Shown here in pieces: positions 1 to 5,995 of a stretch of 15,037 nt of DNA. This stretch comes from Coxiellaceae bacterium UBA6002 (GTDB lineage Bacteria; Pseudomonadota; Gammaproteobacteria; UBA6002). Each line of letters starts with the position of its first letter. Position 1 is the stretch's first letter. Both the position numbers and the translations under genes were made by a program. The stretch is taken from assembly GCA_002429595.1 (NCBI GenBank), contig DJAM01000166.1, positions 7,022 to 22,058 of the forward strand. The letters are read 5' to 3'. The notes under the pieces were generated by a model that saw only the letters and a list, made by a program, of their open reading frames with translations, ran no database searches and was not told where the DNA came from.

Positions 1-220
1 CTGCAAAGCCTGCCACGAGTAATGCCGGTTGAGTTCGCTCTGTTTGATTGAGTTCATCGGGAGGTCCTTCGCCGACTAAGCGCCACAAATCAAAGTTGAG
101 GATTTCAGAAGCTTGTTGATATAAGGATTTTACTAGCGGAAAGTGATTAGCAAGGTCCCCTAACATCGCTACCTGTTGCGAGCCCTGTCCAGGGCAAATA
201 AAGGCGAATTTTTTCGTCAT
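1..220 (-). CDS. fabD: Malonyl-CoA:ACP transacylase FabD, N-terminal part (cut by window edge)
   Basis: The first 73 codons are visible on the minus strand and the rest lies beyond position 1. FabD moves malonyl groups from CoA to acyl carrier protein, supplying the extender for cytoplasmic type II fatty-acid synthesis. The N-terminus reads MTKKFAFICPGQGSQQ, which carries the PGQGSQ motif of the family. Further in, PPDELNQTERTQPALL matches the conserved region around residues 60-70 of FabD. The catalytic GHS motif would lie outside the window. The ATG at 220 is preferred because it matches the E. coli start (MTQFAFVFPGQG). An in-frame ATG at 232 would add four residues, and neither has a clear Shine-Dalgarno sequence. 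It follows fabH at a short distance, so it is probably the next gene of the same operon. Confidence 0.93.
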   Translation of the reverse strand, partial: MTKKFAFICPGQGSQQVAMLGDLANHFPLVKSLYQQASEILNFDLWRLVGEGPPDELNQTERTQPALLVAGFA

Positions 221-254
221 TGCACAGTCCATGCGTTGAAAGTTGAAGTAAAGA

Positions 255-1208
255 TTAGTAATTAATTAGAGCAGAGCCCCAGGTAAGTCCGGCACCAAAC
301 GCTTCTAACAATATTGTTTCGCCACGTTTTATTCTACCGTCACGTACCCCCTGATTTAAGGCAAGAGGAATAGACGCAGAAGAAGTATTACCATGGTCCT
401 GGACAGTCAGAATGACTCGCTCCATCGGTAAATCTAATTTTTTAGCAGTTGCGGTGATGATTCTCAAATTGGCTTGATGAGGAATCAACCAATCAATTTC
501 AGATTTTTCGATATTATTGTGGGCTAAGGTTTCATCAACAATATCATCTAAAGTCTTCACAGCAATCTTGAAGACACCATTACCCTGCATTTTAATATAG
601 GCAGGTTCTTTTAGTTCACCGATATGGTTAGCGGCATAAAGTAGATCATTATAATAACCATTGGCATGAATATGGGTAGAACGAATACCCGGTTGGTCTG
701 ATGCTTCCAGAATGACTGCTCCTGCCCCATCGCCAAATAACACACAGGTCGACCGATCAGTCCAATCAACAATTCGAGATAAAGATTCTGCGCCCACAAC
801 TAAGGCTCTTTTAACTTGCCCGTTACGAATAAATTGATCTGCAACGCTAAGACCATAAATAAAGCCAGCACATGCGGCCCCAACATCAAATGCTGGACAG
901 CCATACGCCTCTAAGCGATGCTGTAGAATACAAGCGGTACTGGGAAAAGTACGATCAGGAGTAGCGGTTCCTACGATGATCATTTCAATATCTTTAGTGG
1001 TCAGTCCTGCTGCGTCTAGCGCCTGTCGTGCTGCCGCCTCTGCCATCGTAGAGGTGGTTTCATCATCTTGCATGATATGACGACGACTGATACCCGTTCT
1101 TTCTAAAATCCATTGATCAGAGGTATCTACCATCTCTTCTAGATTGTTATTACTTAAGACCTTTTCGGGGAGATAGCCCCCTGTTCCAGCAATACGTGAA
1201 TAAATCAT
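255..1208 (-). CDS. fabH: 3-oxoacyl-ACP synthase III (KAS III)
   Basis: FabH starts fatty-acid synthesis by condensing acetyl-CoA with malonyl-ACP to give acetoacetyl-ACP. The 317-residue product has the usual family length. The Cys-His-Asn catalytic triad is visible: Cys113 in AACAGFIYGL, His244 in IPHQANLRI and Asn274 in DHGNTSSAS. The glycine-rich C-terminus (LEAFGAGLTWGSALI) is also typical of KAS III. The start codon overlaps the plsX stop by four bases (ATGA arrangement), which implies translational coupling, and fabD follows on the same strand. No internal promoter was evident, so expression is probably from upstream of yceD. The call is secure. Confidence 0.98.
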   Translation of the reverse strand: MIYSRIAGTGGYLPEKVLSNNNLEEMVDTSDQWILERTGISRRHIMQDDETTSTMAEAAARQALDAAGLTTKDIEMIIVGTATPDRTFPSTACILQHRLEAYGCPAFDVGAACAGFIYGLSVADQFIRNGQVKRALVVGAESLSRIVDWTDRSTCVLFGDGAGAVILEASDQPGIRSTHIHANGYYNDLLYAANHIGELKEPAYIKMQGNGVFKIAVKTLDDIVDETLAHNNIEKSEIDWLIPHQANLRIITATAKKLDLPMERVILTVQDHGNTSSASIPLALNQGVRDGRIKRGETILLEAFGAGLTWGSALINY

Positions 1209-2242
1209 AGCGATTCTGAATCCTCTAACCTAGTCTCAACTTCTTTGCGGATCAACTCTGGAATATTGTTTTCTACCTCATGAACTGCTTCAAAAATTGC
1301 GTTAGCAAATGCTGCAGATTTGGCCCCACCATGACTTTTAATCACAATCCCCTGCAGTCCTATCAGGCTAGCACCATTACGACGCCCAGGATCCATTGAT
1401 TTTTTGACGTAGCTCAACGAAGGTTTTGCCAATAGCGCTGCAAGTTTGGTCAACCAATTTCGTTTAAAAGCTTTGGTCATATAATAAGTAAAAAGTTTTG
1501 CAGAACCCTCAAGTGTCTTTAATGCGACATTACCAACAAAACCATCGCAAACAATGACATCGGCTTTTCCAGAAAAAATGGCATCACCTTCAATATAGCC
1601 GATGTAGTTAATGACTTCGCTATCGGTTAGTAAAGAGGCGGTATCTTTTACTTGGTCATTCCCCTTAATTTCTTCTTGGCCGATATTGAGCAAGGCGACT
1701 TTGGGGTTTTTGATGTTATCAAGCGCTGAAACGAGTACCGAACCCATCACCGCAAACTGATAAAGATGCTCTGCACTTGAATCAACATTGGCGCCTAAGT
1801 CAAGAACGCGAACCTCTTTATCTGGAAAAATGGTAGGTAACGTAGCCAAAATGGCAGGACGGTCTACCCCAGGCAATGTTTTTAGCACAAAACGGGCGGT
1901 CGCCATCAATGCACCGGTATTACCAGCGCTGACGCACGCTTCTGCAACCCCTTCTTTAATTTTATTCAGGGCGACTCGCATCGATGAATCTTTTTTAGTG
2001 CGCAAAGCGACCGACGGTAGCTCATCCATTGCCACTTGCTCCGTGGTATGGATAACCTCTATCCGATGTAAATGCTCACCCTTAGCTTGACGGTTTATTT
2101 CATTGCGAATAGTGGTTTCATCACCCACTAAAATTAATTTTAAGTTGGGGCATTTCTTCAATGCTAGAACAGAAGCGGGTACAGTGACCTTGGGACCAAA
2201 GTCCCCCCCCATAGCATCTACCGTAATTGTAACGAGATTCAA
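1205..2242 (-). CDS. plsX: Phosphate acyltransferase PlsX
   Basis: PlsX converts acyl-ACP and phosphate into acyl-phosphate, the donor that PlsY uses to acylate glycerol-3-phosphate. It therefore links fatty-acid synthesis to phospholipid synthesis at the membrane surface. The 345-residue protein begins with the family signature VDAMGGDFGP (residues 9-18) and continues with a recognisable PlsX body, including a CVSAGNTGALMA segment and a DGFVGNVALK segment. The start used here is a TTG at 2242 directly after the rpmF stop codon. The next in-frame ATG lies inside the conserved AMGGDFGP motif and would remove it. A GACGAAG stretch at the end of rpmF may serve as ribosome-binding site. The zero-base junction with rpmF and the four-base overlap with fabH indicate tight coupling. 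Confidence 0.97.
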   Translation of the reverse strand: MNLVTITVDAMGGDFGPKVTVPASVLALKKCPNLKLILVGDETTIRNEINRQAKGEHLHRIEVIHTTEQVAMDELPSVALRTKKDSSMRVALNKIKEGVAEACVSAGNTGALMATARFVLKTLPGVDRPAILATLPTIFPDKEVRVLDLGANVDSSAEHLYQFAVMGSVLVSALDNIKNPKVALLNIGQEEIKGNDQVKDTASLLTDSEVINYIGYIEGDAIFSGKADVIVCDGFVGNVALKTLEGSAKLFTYYMTKAFKRNWLTKLAALLAKPSLSYVKKSMDPGRRNGASLIGLQGIVIKSHGGAKSAAFANAIFEAVHEVENNIPELIRKEVETRLEDSESL

Positions 2243-2434
2243 CTATTCTTCGTCCACTACTTCATTGACGACAATAACTTGTCTGCCTTTGTAATAGCCA
2301 TCTTTTGATAGATGATGCCGACGATGCGTTGCACCAGTTGTTGAATCAGTTGCTAAAGCAGGCGCGGTCAATGCGTTATGCGCTCTACGACTACCTCTTT
2401 TGGCACGTGACTTTCGACTCTTTTGTACAGCCAT
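2243..2434 (-). CDS. rpmF: 50S ribosomal protein L32
   Basis: L32 is a small basic protein of the large ribosomal subunit. The product is 63 residues, slightly longer than the usual 56-60. It starts MAVQKSRKSRAKRGSRRAHN, the standard L32 N-terminus rich in Arg and Lys, and continues with THRRHHLSKDGYYKGRQV, the conserved second half. It lacks the cysteine pairs of zinc-binding L32 variants, so it is the zinc-free type as in E. coli. A good Shine-Dalgarno sequence (GGGAG) lies a few bases upstream of the ATG, within the last codons of yceD. It lies between yceD and plsX, the classical gammaproteobacterial order. Confidence 0.97.
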   Translation of the reverse strand: MAVQKSRKSRAKRGSRRAHNALTAPALATDSTTGATHRRHHLSKDGYYKGRQVIVVNEVVDEE

Positions 2435-2437
2435 GAT

Positions 2438-2950
2438 TTACTCCCGTAATAATTTTTTCAGGTTAGCAAAAGGATTTAGCTCATCCTTTTGTTCCTCAAA
2501 CTCGGTTAAGTCTGAAGGCTTTACCTTACACTCTTCAATAGAGTGTTTAGGTACAATAGGGATACTCAACAGTATCTCTTCTTCTACCAGCGAACTCAGC
2601 GACATTAACTCACTATCTACAATCAGTGGTTCATATCGTTTCGATAACCGCTTAGCCTCTTTATCGCTACGCACCAAACGATCATTAACTGGAATGTCCA
2701 ATGTTAAGACCATCGGTTGACTACAGCGCTGGCAGGCCACCTTAAAACAGGTCTTTATTCGACCCTTCATAAAGGCATGACCTTGAGCATTGCGGCTGAA
2801 TTCTAAATGAATTGCTGCAATCCCATCCTTTTCGCATAGAAAATCCTTCAATCTTAACATTTCTGAGAGTGGTAAATCACCCTCTAATGTTGTTTCCTTA
2901 ACAGCTAATTGAATTGGATCGATCTGTTTTGGTAGCAAAGGTTTAGCCAT
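2438..2950 (-). CDS. yceD: YceD/DUF177 family protein, 23S rRNA accumulation
   Basis: Members of the YceD (DUF177) family are associated with 23S rRNA accumulation or processing and are regularly encoded next to rpmF. From the ATG at 2950 the product has 170 residues and begins MAKPLLPKQIDPIQLA, which aligns with the start of E. coli YceD. A longer reading frame back to 2998 exists, but its extra 16 residues do not resemble the family. A Cys-X2-Cys pair lies at residues 73-76 (CQRC), followed by the YEPI and EEEILLSIPIVPKH segments and Cys141, all typical of the family. It is the first gene of the yceD-rpmF-plsX-fabH-fabD operon. A candidate sigma-70 promoter sits immediately upstream, so close that the transcript would be nearly leaderless. 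Confidence 0.9.
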   Translation of the reverse strand: MAKPLLPKQIDPIQLAVKETTLEGDLPLSEMLRLKDFLCEKDGIAAIHLEFSRNAQGHAFMKGRIKTCFKVACQRCSQPMVLTLDIPVNDRLVRSDKEAKRLSKRYEPLIVDSELMSLSSLVEEEILLSIPIVPKHSIEECKVKPSDLTEFEEQKDELNPFANLKKLLRE

Positions 2951-2957
2951 AAGTGGA

Positions 2958-2986
2958 ATAGTATCGATATGAATATAACGTGTCAA
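2958..2986 (-). promoter_or_regulatory. Candidate sigma-70 promoter for the yceD operon
   Basis: On the minus strand a perfect -35 box TTGACA (2986-2981) is followed after 17 bases by TACTAT (2963-2958), a good -10 box. Transcription would start about seven bases further, at or next to the yceD ATG at 2950, so there would be almost no 5' leader. The -35 box lies inside the first copy of the 19-bp tandem repeat. The assignment is by motif only. Confidence 0.5.
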
Positions 2987-3008
2987 AATGAATATCACGT
3001 GTCAACGA
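2971..3008. repeat. Two tandem 19-bp direct repeats in the divergent yceD / IcmL-like promoter region
   Basis: Copy one (2971-2989) and copy two (2990-3008) share the 16-base pattern GAATATnACGTGTCAA with a single difference, at an exact 19-bp period. Copy one contains the -35 box of the minus-strand yceD promoter. Copy two contains the probable -35 box of the plus-strand promoter. Two head-to-tail sites at about two helical turns would suit a regulator binding one face of the DNA. That is inference, and I do not recognise the motif. Confidence 0.6.
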
Positions 3009-3026
3009 GGAAAAAACTGATATAAT
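2999..3026 (+). promoter_or_regulatory. Candidate sigma-70 promoter for the IcmL-like gene
   Basis: A perfect -10 box TATAAT lies at 3021-3026. The -35 region GTGTCA (2999-3004, four of six consensus bases) is 16 bases upstream. A strong Shine-Dalgarno sequence TGGAGG at 3045-3050 precedes the ATG at 3058 by seven bases. The leader would be about 25 bases. Confidence 0.6.
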
Positions 3027-3057
3027 CGTCACCCTAAACAATTATGGAGGATTTTAG

Positions 3058-4191
3058 ATGACATTAAGTCAAAGACGCCTTACTGTAGAAATTAAACCGC
3101 TTACCTTGAGCCTTGCCACTCTGTTATTTGCTACTACCGTTATCAGCCCTGTAGTTCAAGCGGCACCTACCAATGGCACAACCAATGTAATCTCCAGCAG
3201 TCCTTCAAGCACCACACCCAGCACTAATAATGCAACTGGTATGACCAGTCCGACGAACCCAACAGGTCCTACAACAACAACGAGCACTTCCTCAACTACG
3301 GCAACCACACAACCAGCCACAGGCACGGTCACTACCACAACAACAAACCCAGCGCCAGGAATCACCACAACAACGACACCTGCACCTGCAGCCGCACCGG
3401 TTAACAATAATCAAGGCGCAAGCCCTGATGCTCCCGTTAATCAAGCGAATATGTCTGACAACGATGTCTTAAATTGGGCCACAACTGCAGCACAACAAGC
3501 ATACACTTATGACTTTAAAAACTATCAAAAACAGCTCCAATTGCTTCAAGAACAATTCACCCCAGAAGGCTGGAAAGCATTTATGGCAGCGCTTAAACAG
3601 TCAAATAACTTAAATGTGGTCCAACAAAGAAAATTAGTCGCTTCCGCGACTCCAACCGGCAAAGCCATCGTGGTTAAAGAAGGCGTCACCAACGGTCTAT
3701 ATACATGGAAAATCCTATTGCCGATGCAGGCTGTTTATGAAAGCGAATCGCGCCTAATTAAACAAAATTTAATGGTCACGATGTTAGTTACCCGCAGCAC
3801 CTCAAATCCTAAAGGAGTTGGCATTACTCATTTTGTGGCAGTGATCGTTCCAGCGAACCAGCCACCTGTTTCAGCACCACCTACTCAAACAGCACCCAAT
3901 TCGACGTCAGGCAATACCTCCGCAGCCAATATTTATACCGGCCAAACCGGGGGTAGCATGGTTCCTAGCTCCACAGTACCAACACCCGGTGTAAACGCAC
4001 CCCCAAGCACGACTCCAACCAGTCCAAACAATACAATGACGACACCAAGTACTCCAAGTCCTTTAATGGGCCCAAGTTCTACGGGGAACAGTAATCCAAA
4101 TAATCTTTCTACTCCATCGGCACCGCCAGTGAACTCCACAACGAGCACTCCGCCGAGTAATCCTGCTACACCCGCTAGTCCTACTTATTAA
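3058..4191 (+). CDS. Secreted or periplasmic protein with central DotI/IcmL-like domain and Thr/Asn/Pro-rich arms
   Basis: The 377-residue product has three parts. Residues 1-35 form a signal peptide or N-terminal anchor: a basic start, a hydrophobic core around 14-33 and a VQA-A cleavage-like site, with no lipobox cysteine. Residues 36-130 are low-complexity Thr/Ser/Asn/Pro. Residues 131-265 form a folded domain resembling the periplasmic domain of DotI/IcmL, a VirB8/TraM-like component of Dot/Icm type IVB secretion systems. Matching features are DNDVLNWATTAAQQAYTYDF, the EQFTPEGWKAFMAALKQSNN segment, GLYTWKILLPMQAVYES and GVGITHFVAVIV near the end. Residues 266-377 are again Thr/Ser/Asn/Pro-rich. 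Canonical DotI has a transmembrane segment but lacks these arms, so this is more likely a paralogue than the core subunit. The domain assignment is from memory of the family. No other secretion gene is visible nearby. It has its own promoter and terminator. Confidence 0.8.
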   Translation: MTLSQRRLTVEIKPLTLSLATLLFATTVISPVVQAAPTNGTTNVISSSPSSTTPSTNNATGMTSPTNPTGPTTTTSTSSTTATTQPATGTVTTTTTNPAPGITTTTTPAPAAAPVNNNQGASPDAPVNQANMSDNDVLNWATTAAQQAYTYDFKNYQKQLQLLQEQFTPEGWKAFMAALKQSNNLNVVQQRKLVASATPTGKAIVVKEGVTNGLYTWKILLPMQAVYESESRLIKQNLMVTMLVTRSTSNPKGVGITHFVAVIVPANQPPVSAPPTQTAPNSTSGNTSAANIYTGQTGGSMVPSSTVPTPGVNAPPSTTPTSPNNTMTTPSTPSPLMGPSSTGNSNPNNLSTPSAPPVNSTTSTPPSNPATPASPTY

Positions 4192-4201
4192 TAATTTAAG
4201 T

Positions 4202-4228
4202 AACCCTCTCTCAGAGAGAGGGTTTTCC
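4202..4228 (+). terminator. Intrinsic terminator of the IcmL-like gene
   Basis: A perfect 10-bp stem (AACCCTCTCT at 4202-4211, AGAGAGGGTT at 4215-4224) with the loop CAG begins ten bases after the stop codon and runs into TTTTCC. The short T-tract is imperfect, but position and stem strength fit rho-independent termination. Confidence 0.8.
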
Positions 4229-4230
4229 TT

Positions 4231-4450
4231 CTAAATTCGTACACGTTCCCGTTCCCGTTCCCGAATCATATAGACCATACAGCACTTATTCTTAAATTTC
4301 ACACTTAGGAGATAATTACCTCGCGGTCTAATTCAGATAATTTTTGATTGAAAAGCCAAGGACAAGATCGGTGCTTTAGGAGCCGTTACAGTGCTGTATG
4401 GTCTATATGATTCGGGAACGGGAACGGGAACGTGTACGGGAACGATTTAG
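4231..4450. repeat. 220-bp inverted-repeat element (MITE-like) between convergent genes
   Basis: The arms 4238-4286 and 4390-4438 are perfect reverse complements over 49 bp, separated by 103 bp of AT-richer DNA. Beyond them the symmetry resumes: CTAAAT at 4231-4236 pairs with ATTTAG at 4445-4450. Each arm contains three units of the hexamer GTTCCC/GGGAAC, and the right arm carries one additional unit near its outer end. I saw no open reading frame inside and no clear target-site duplication. It lies between the terminator of the IcmL-like gene and the end of rluC. It could be a non-autonomous mobile element, a structured RNA or a bidirectional transcription barrier. The sequence does not decide between these. 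Confidence 0.85.
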
Positions 4451-4453
4451 GTA

Positions 4454-5398
4454 TTAACTTTTTTGGATTATTTTCCCCCAAGGCTCCAACAACAACGCAC
4501 AAACCCCTACCGGCTGCTTCTTCGCCTCCAAATAAAAAGCCAACATCGAAGAATGCAAGCAAAGCTGATGATACCCCTTTTCCCTAAACTTTTTATTAGC
4601 CACATCATTTCCATATTTGCTATCACCCAAAATCGGAAATCCTAAATATCTAGCATGAACGCGGATTTGATGGGTTCTACCCGTAATTGGCTTGGCTTCT
4701 AGTAGGGTCATATCATCAATATATTTCAGGTTTCGAAAAATTGTTTTGGCTGGTTTACCTTCGGAATCTGGGATGACAATACGTTCACCTGATTTTAAAA
4801 CATTCTTCTTGAGTGGCACTTCGACCACCTGCTCTTCAAAGTCACAATGTCCTGCGACTAGCAATAAATATCTTTTTTCAACGGATCTTTCGAGAAGCAA
4901 TCGGTGGACTTCCTTTAACGCGCTGCTTTTTTTGGCAATCAGAAGACATCCAGAGGTTTCTCTATCTAGGCGGTGAACTAATTCTAAAAATTTTTGCTTG
5001 GGCCTTGATTGCCTTATCGCCTCTATGACGCCCAGGCTAACGCCACTGCCGCCATGCACTGCCATGCCGGCTGGCTTGTTGATGATGATAAAATCATGGT
5101 CCTCTAAGATGATGCGCCGCTCAATCTTTTGAGCCATCTTTTGACTGGCAAAACCTTCTACAATTTTGGGAGCTGCGATACGCAAAGGGGGCAGTCGAAT
5201 TTGATCGCCCAAGGAAAGTTTGTATTCGGGCTTGACTCTTTTTTTATTGACTCGGACCTCACCTTTGCGTAAGGCTTTATAGATCCTTGATTTGGGGACA
5301 CCTTTGAGCCTGGTAAACAAGAAATTATCGATTCGCTGTCCTTCATGGCTTTCATCTATTGTGATGACTTGCACATTACTCGGGAAGTGCTTTTCCAT
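4454..5398 (-). CDS. rluC: 23S rRNA pseudouridine synthase RluC
   Basis: RluC isomerises specific uridines of 23S rRNA to pseudouridine (955, 2504 and 2580 in E. coli). The 314-residue protein has an N-terminal S4 RNA-binding domain at about residues 20-80 (IDNFLFTRLKGVPKSRIYKA) followed by the RluA-type catalytic domain. NKPAGMAVHGG occurs at 107-117, and the catalytic aspartate is Asp145 in HRLDRETSG. GRTHQIRVH is the third conserved motif. The length matches RluC. The divergent arrangement with rne is the same as in E. coli and favours RluC over the paralogues RluA and RluD. In E. coli yceF lies between rluC and yceD, but here that place is taken by the IcmL-like gene and the inverted-repeat element. 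Confidence 0.93.
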   Translation of the reverse strand: MEKHFPSNVQVITIDESHEGQRIDNFLFTRLKGVPKSRIYKALRKGEVRVNKKRVKPEYKLSLGDQIRLPPLRIAAPKIVEGFASQKMAQKIERRIILEDHDFIIINKPAGMAVHGGSGVSLGVIEAIRQSRPKQKFLELVHRLDRETSGCLLIAKKSSALKEVHRLLLERSVEKRYLLLVAGHCDFEEQVVEVPLKKNVLKSGERIVIPDSEGKPAKTIFRNLKYIDDMTLLEAKPITGRTHQIRVHARYLGFPILGDSKYGNDVANKKFREKGYHQLCLHSSMLAFYLEAKKQPVGVCALLLEPWGKIIQKS

Positions 5399-5415
5399 GA
5401 TTACTCTCTAACTGT

Positions 5416-5444
5416 TTGATGTAATTGACCTCTTCTGGTAAACT
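5416..5444 (+). promoter_or_regulatory. Candidate extended -10 promoter for rne
   Basis: TTGATG (5416-5421) is followed after 17 bases by TAAACT (5439-5444). A TGG immediately before it gives the extended -10 pattern TGnTAnnnT. Transcription would begin near 5451, just before a perfect stem-loop. Identification is by motif only. Confidence 0.4.
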
Positions 5445-5452
5445 ATCGGTCG

Positions 5453-5471
5453 TTTAACTTTTTAAGTTAAA
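5453..5471 (+). promoter_or_regulatory. Perfect stem-loop at the predicted 5' end of the rne transcript
   Basis: TTTAACTT (5453-5460) and AAGTTAAA (5464-5471) form a perfect 8-bp stem with a three-base loop. If the promoter call is right, this hairpin is at the very 5' terminus of the rne mRNA, where it could shield the 5' phosphate from 5'-end-dependent RNase E attack. The structure is visible. Its role is inferred. Confidence 0.4.
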
Positions 5472-5871
5472 GGTGAGGATAGAACGAGTACGCTACATTA
5501 ATATTAAGCAAAAAGAAATAAAATGTATCTTCCTGACCACATTACACTTTGTGCAAAACAGAATAATTTTTAAACGATTTGGCTTTTATCGTTAAATGAA
5601 AAGCTTGAACTTACAATTAGGTTAACAAGAAATTTCAAAAATTGATTGTTAGTTGTGTTAAACCGCGTTTTCAGTAAAAAGTTTAAATAAAGTTGCTTGC
5701 AAAATATTAGGAATAACAGACTAGGACTTGTCAGATAACAGAAGGTATTTAGGGGTTTTTACCCTTGTTAGAAGTTACAAACATTACCTTAGACAGTGCC
5801 CTACTCTTTAAAAATAAAGGTTTGGTGACATGTTAACACATTGAATTCACAACTTGCTTTAGCGAACACAT

Positions 5872-5890
5872 TGTAAAATTAAGTTTTACA
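5872..5890 (+). promoter_or_regulatory. Perfect hairpin in the rne 5' leader
   Basis: TGTAAAA (5872-5878) pairs with TTTTACA (5884-5890) across the loop TTAAG, about 105 bases before the rne start codon. The stem is AT-rich and lacks a following T-tract, so it is not a typical terminator. It may be part of a leader structure. Confidence 0.35.
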
Positions 5891-5995
5891 TTCATAACGC
5901 GAACAGCAGCTGAATATCACCAAACAAACAAGCCTTTTTGAGCTTTAATCTGAGCCGTGAAACGGTACGACGCTACAATATCAGGTTAAAGAGTT

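Larger units (their letters stand above)
5399..5995. other. 597-bp intergenic region between rluC and rne, probable long rne 5' leader
   Basis: No gene was found here. It is AT-rich, and it separates the divergent rluC and rne genes. It contains a candidate rne promoter (5416-5444), a perfect hairpin at 5453-5471 and another perfect hairpin at 5872-5890. E. coli rne has a 5' leader of several hundred nucleotides with stem-loops through which RNase E cleaves and represses its own mRNA. A leader of about 545 nucleotides here would fit the same type of feedback. That function is inferred from position and length, not from sequence similarity to the E. coli leader. Confidence 0.55.

Noticed and set aside
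2438..2998. Longer yceD reading frame starting at 2998
   Set aside because: The extra 16 residues do not match the family and would be encoded within the promoter and tandem repeat. The ATG at 2950 aligns with E. coli YceD.
3156..3407. Open frame on the minus strand opposite the IcmL-like gene, encoding a Val/Gly-rich hydrophobic peptide
   Set aside because: It is the reverse complement of the Thr-rich low-complexity codons (ACA/ACC read as Val and Gly); there is no ribosome-binding site or family resemblance. The similar frame at 3933-4148 is rejected for the same reason.
4238..4438. Insertion sequence with a transposase
   Set aside because: The 103-bp centre has no open reading frame, and no target-site duplication is evident; at most a non-autonomous element.
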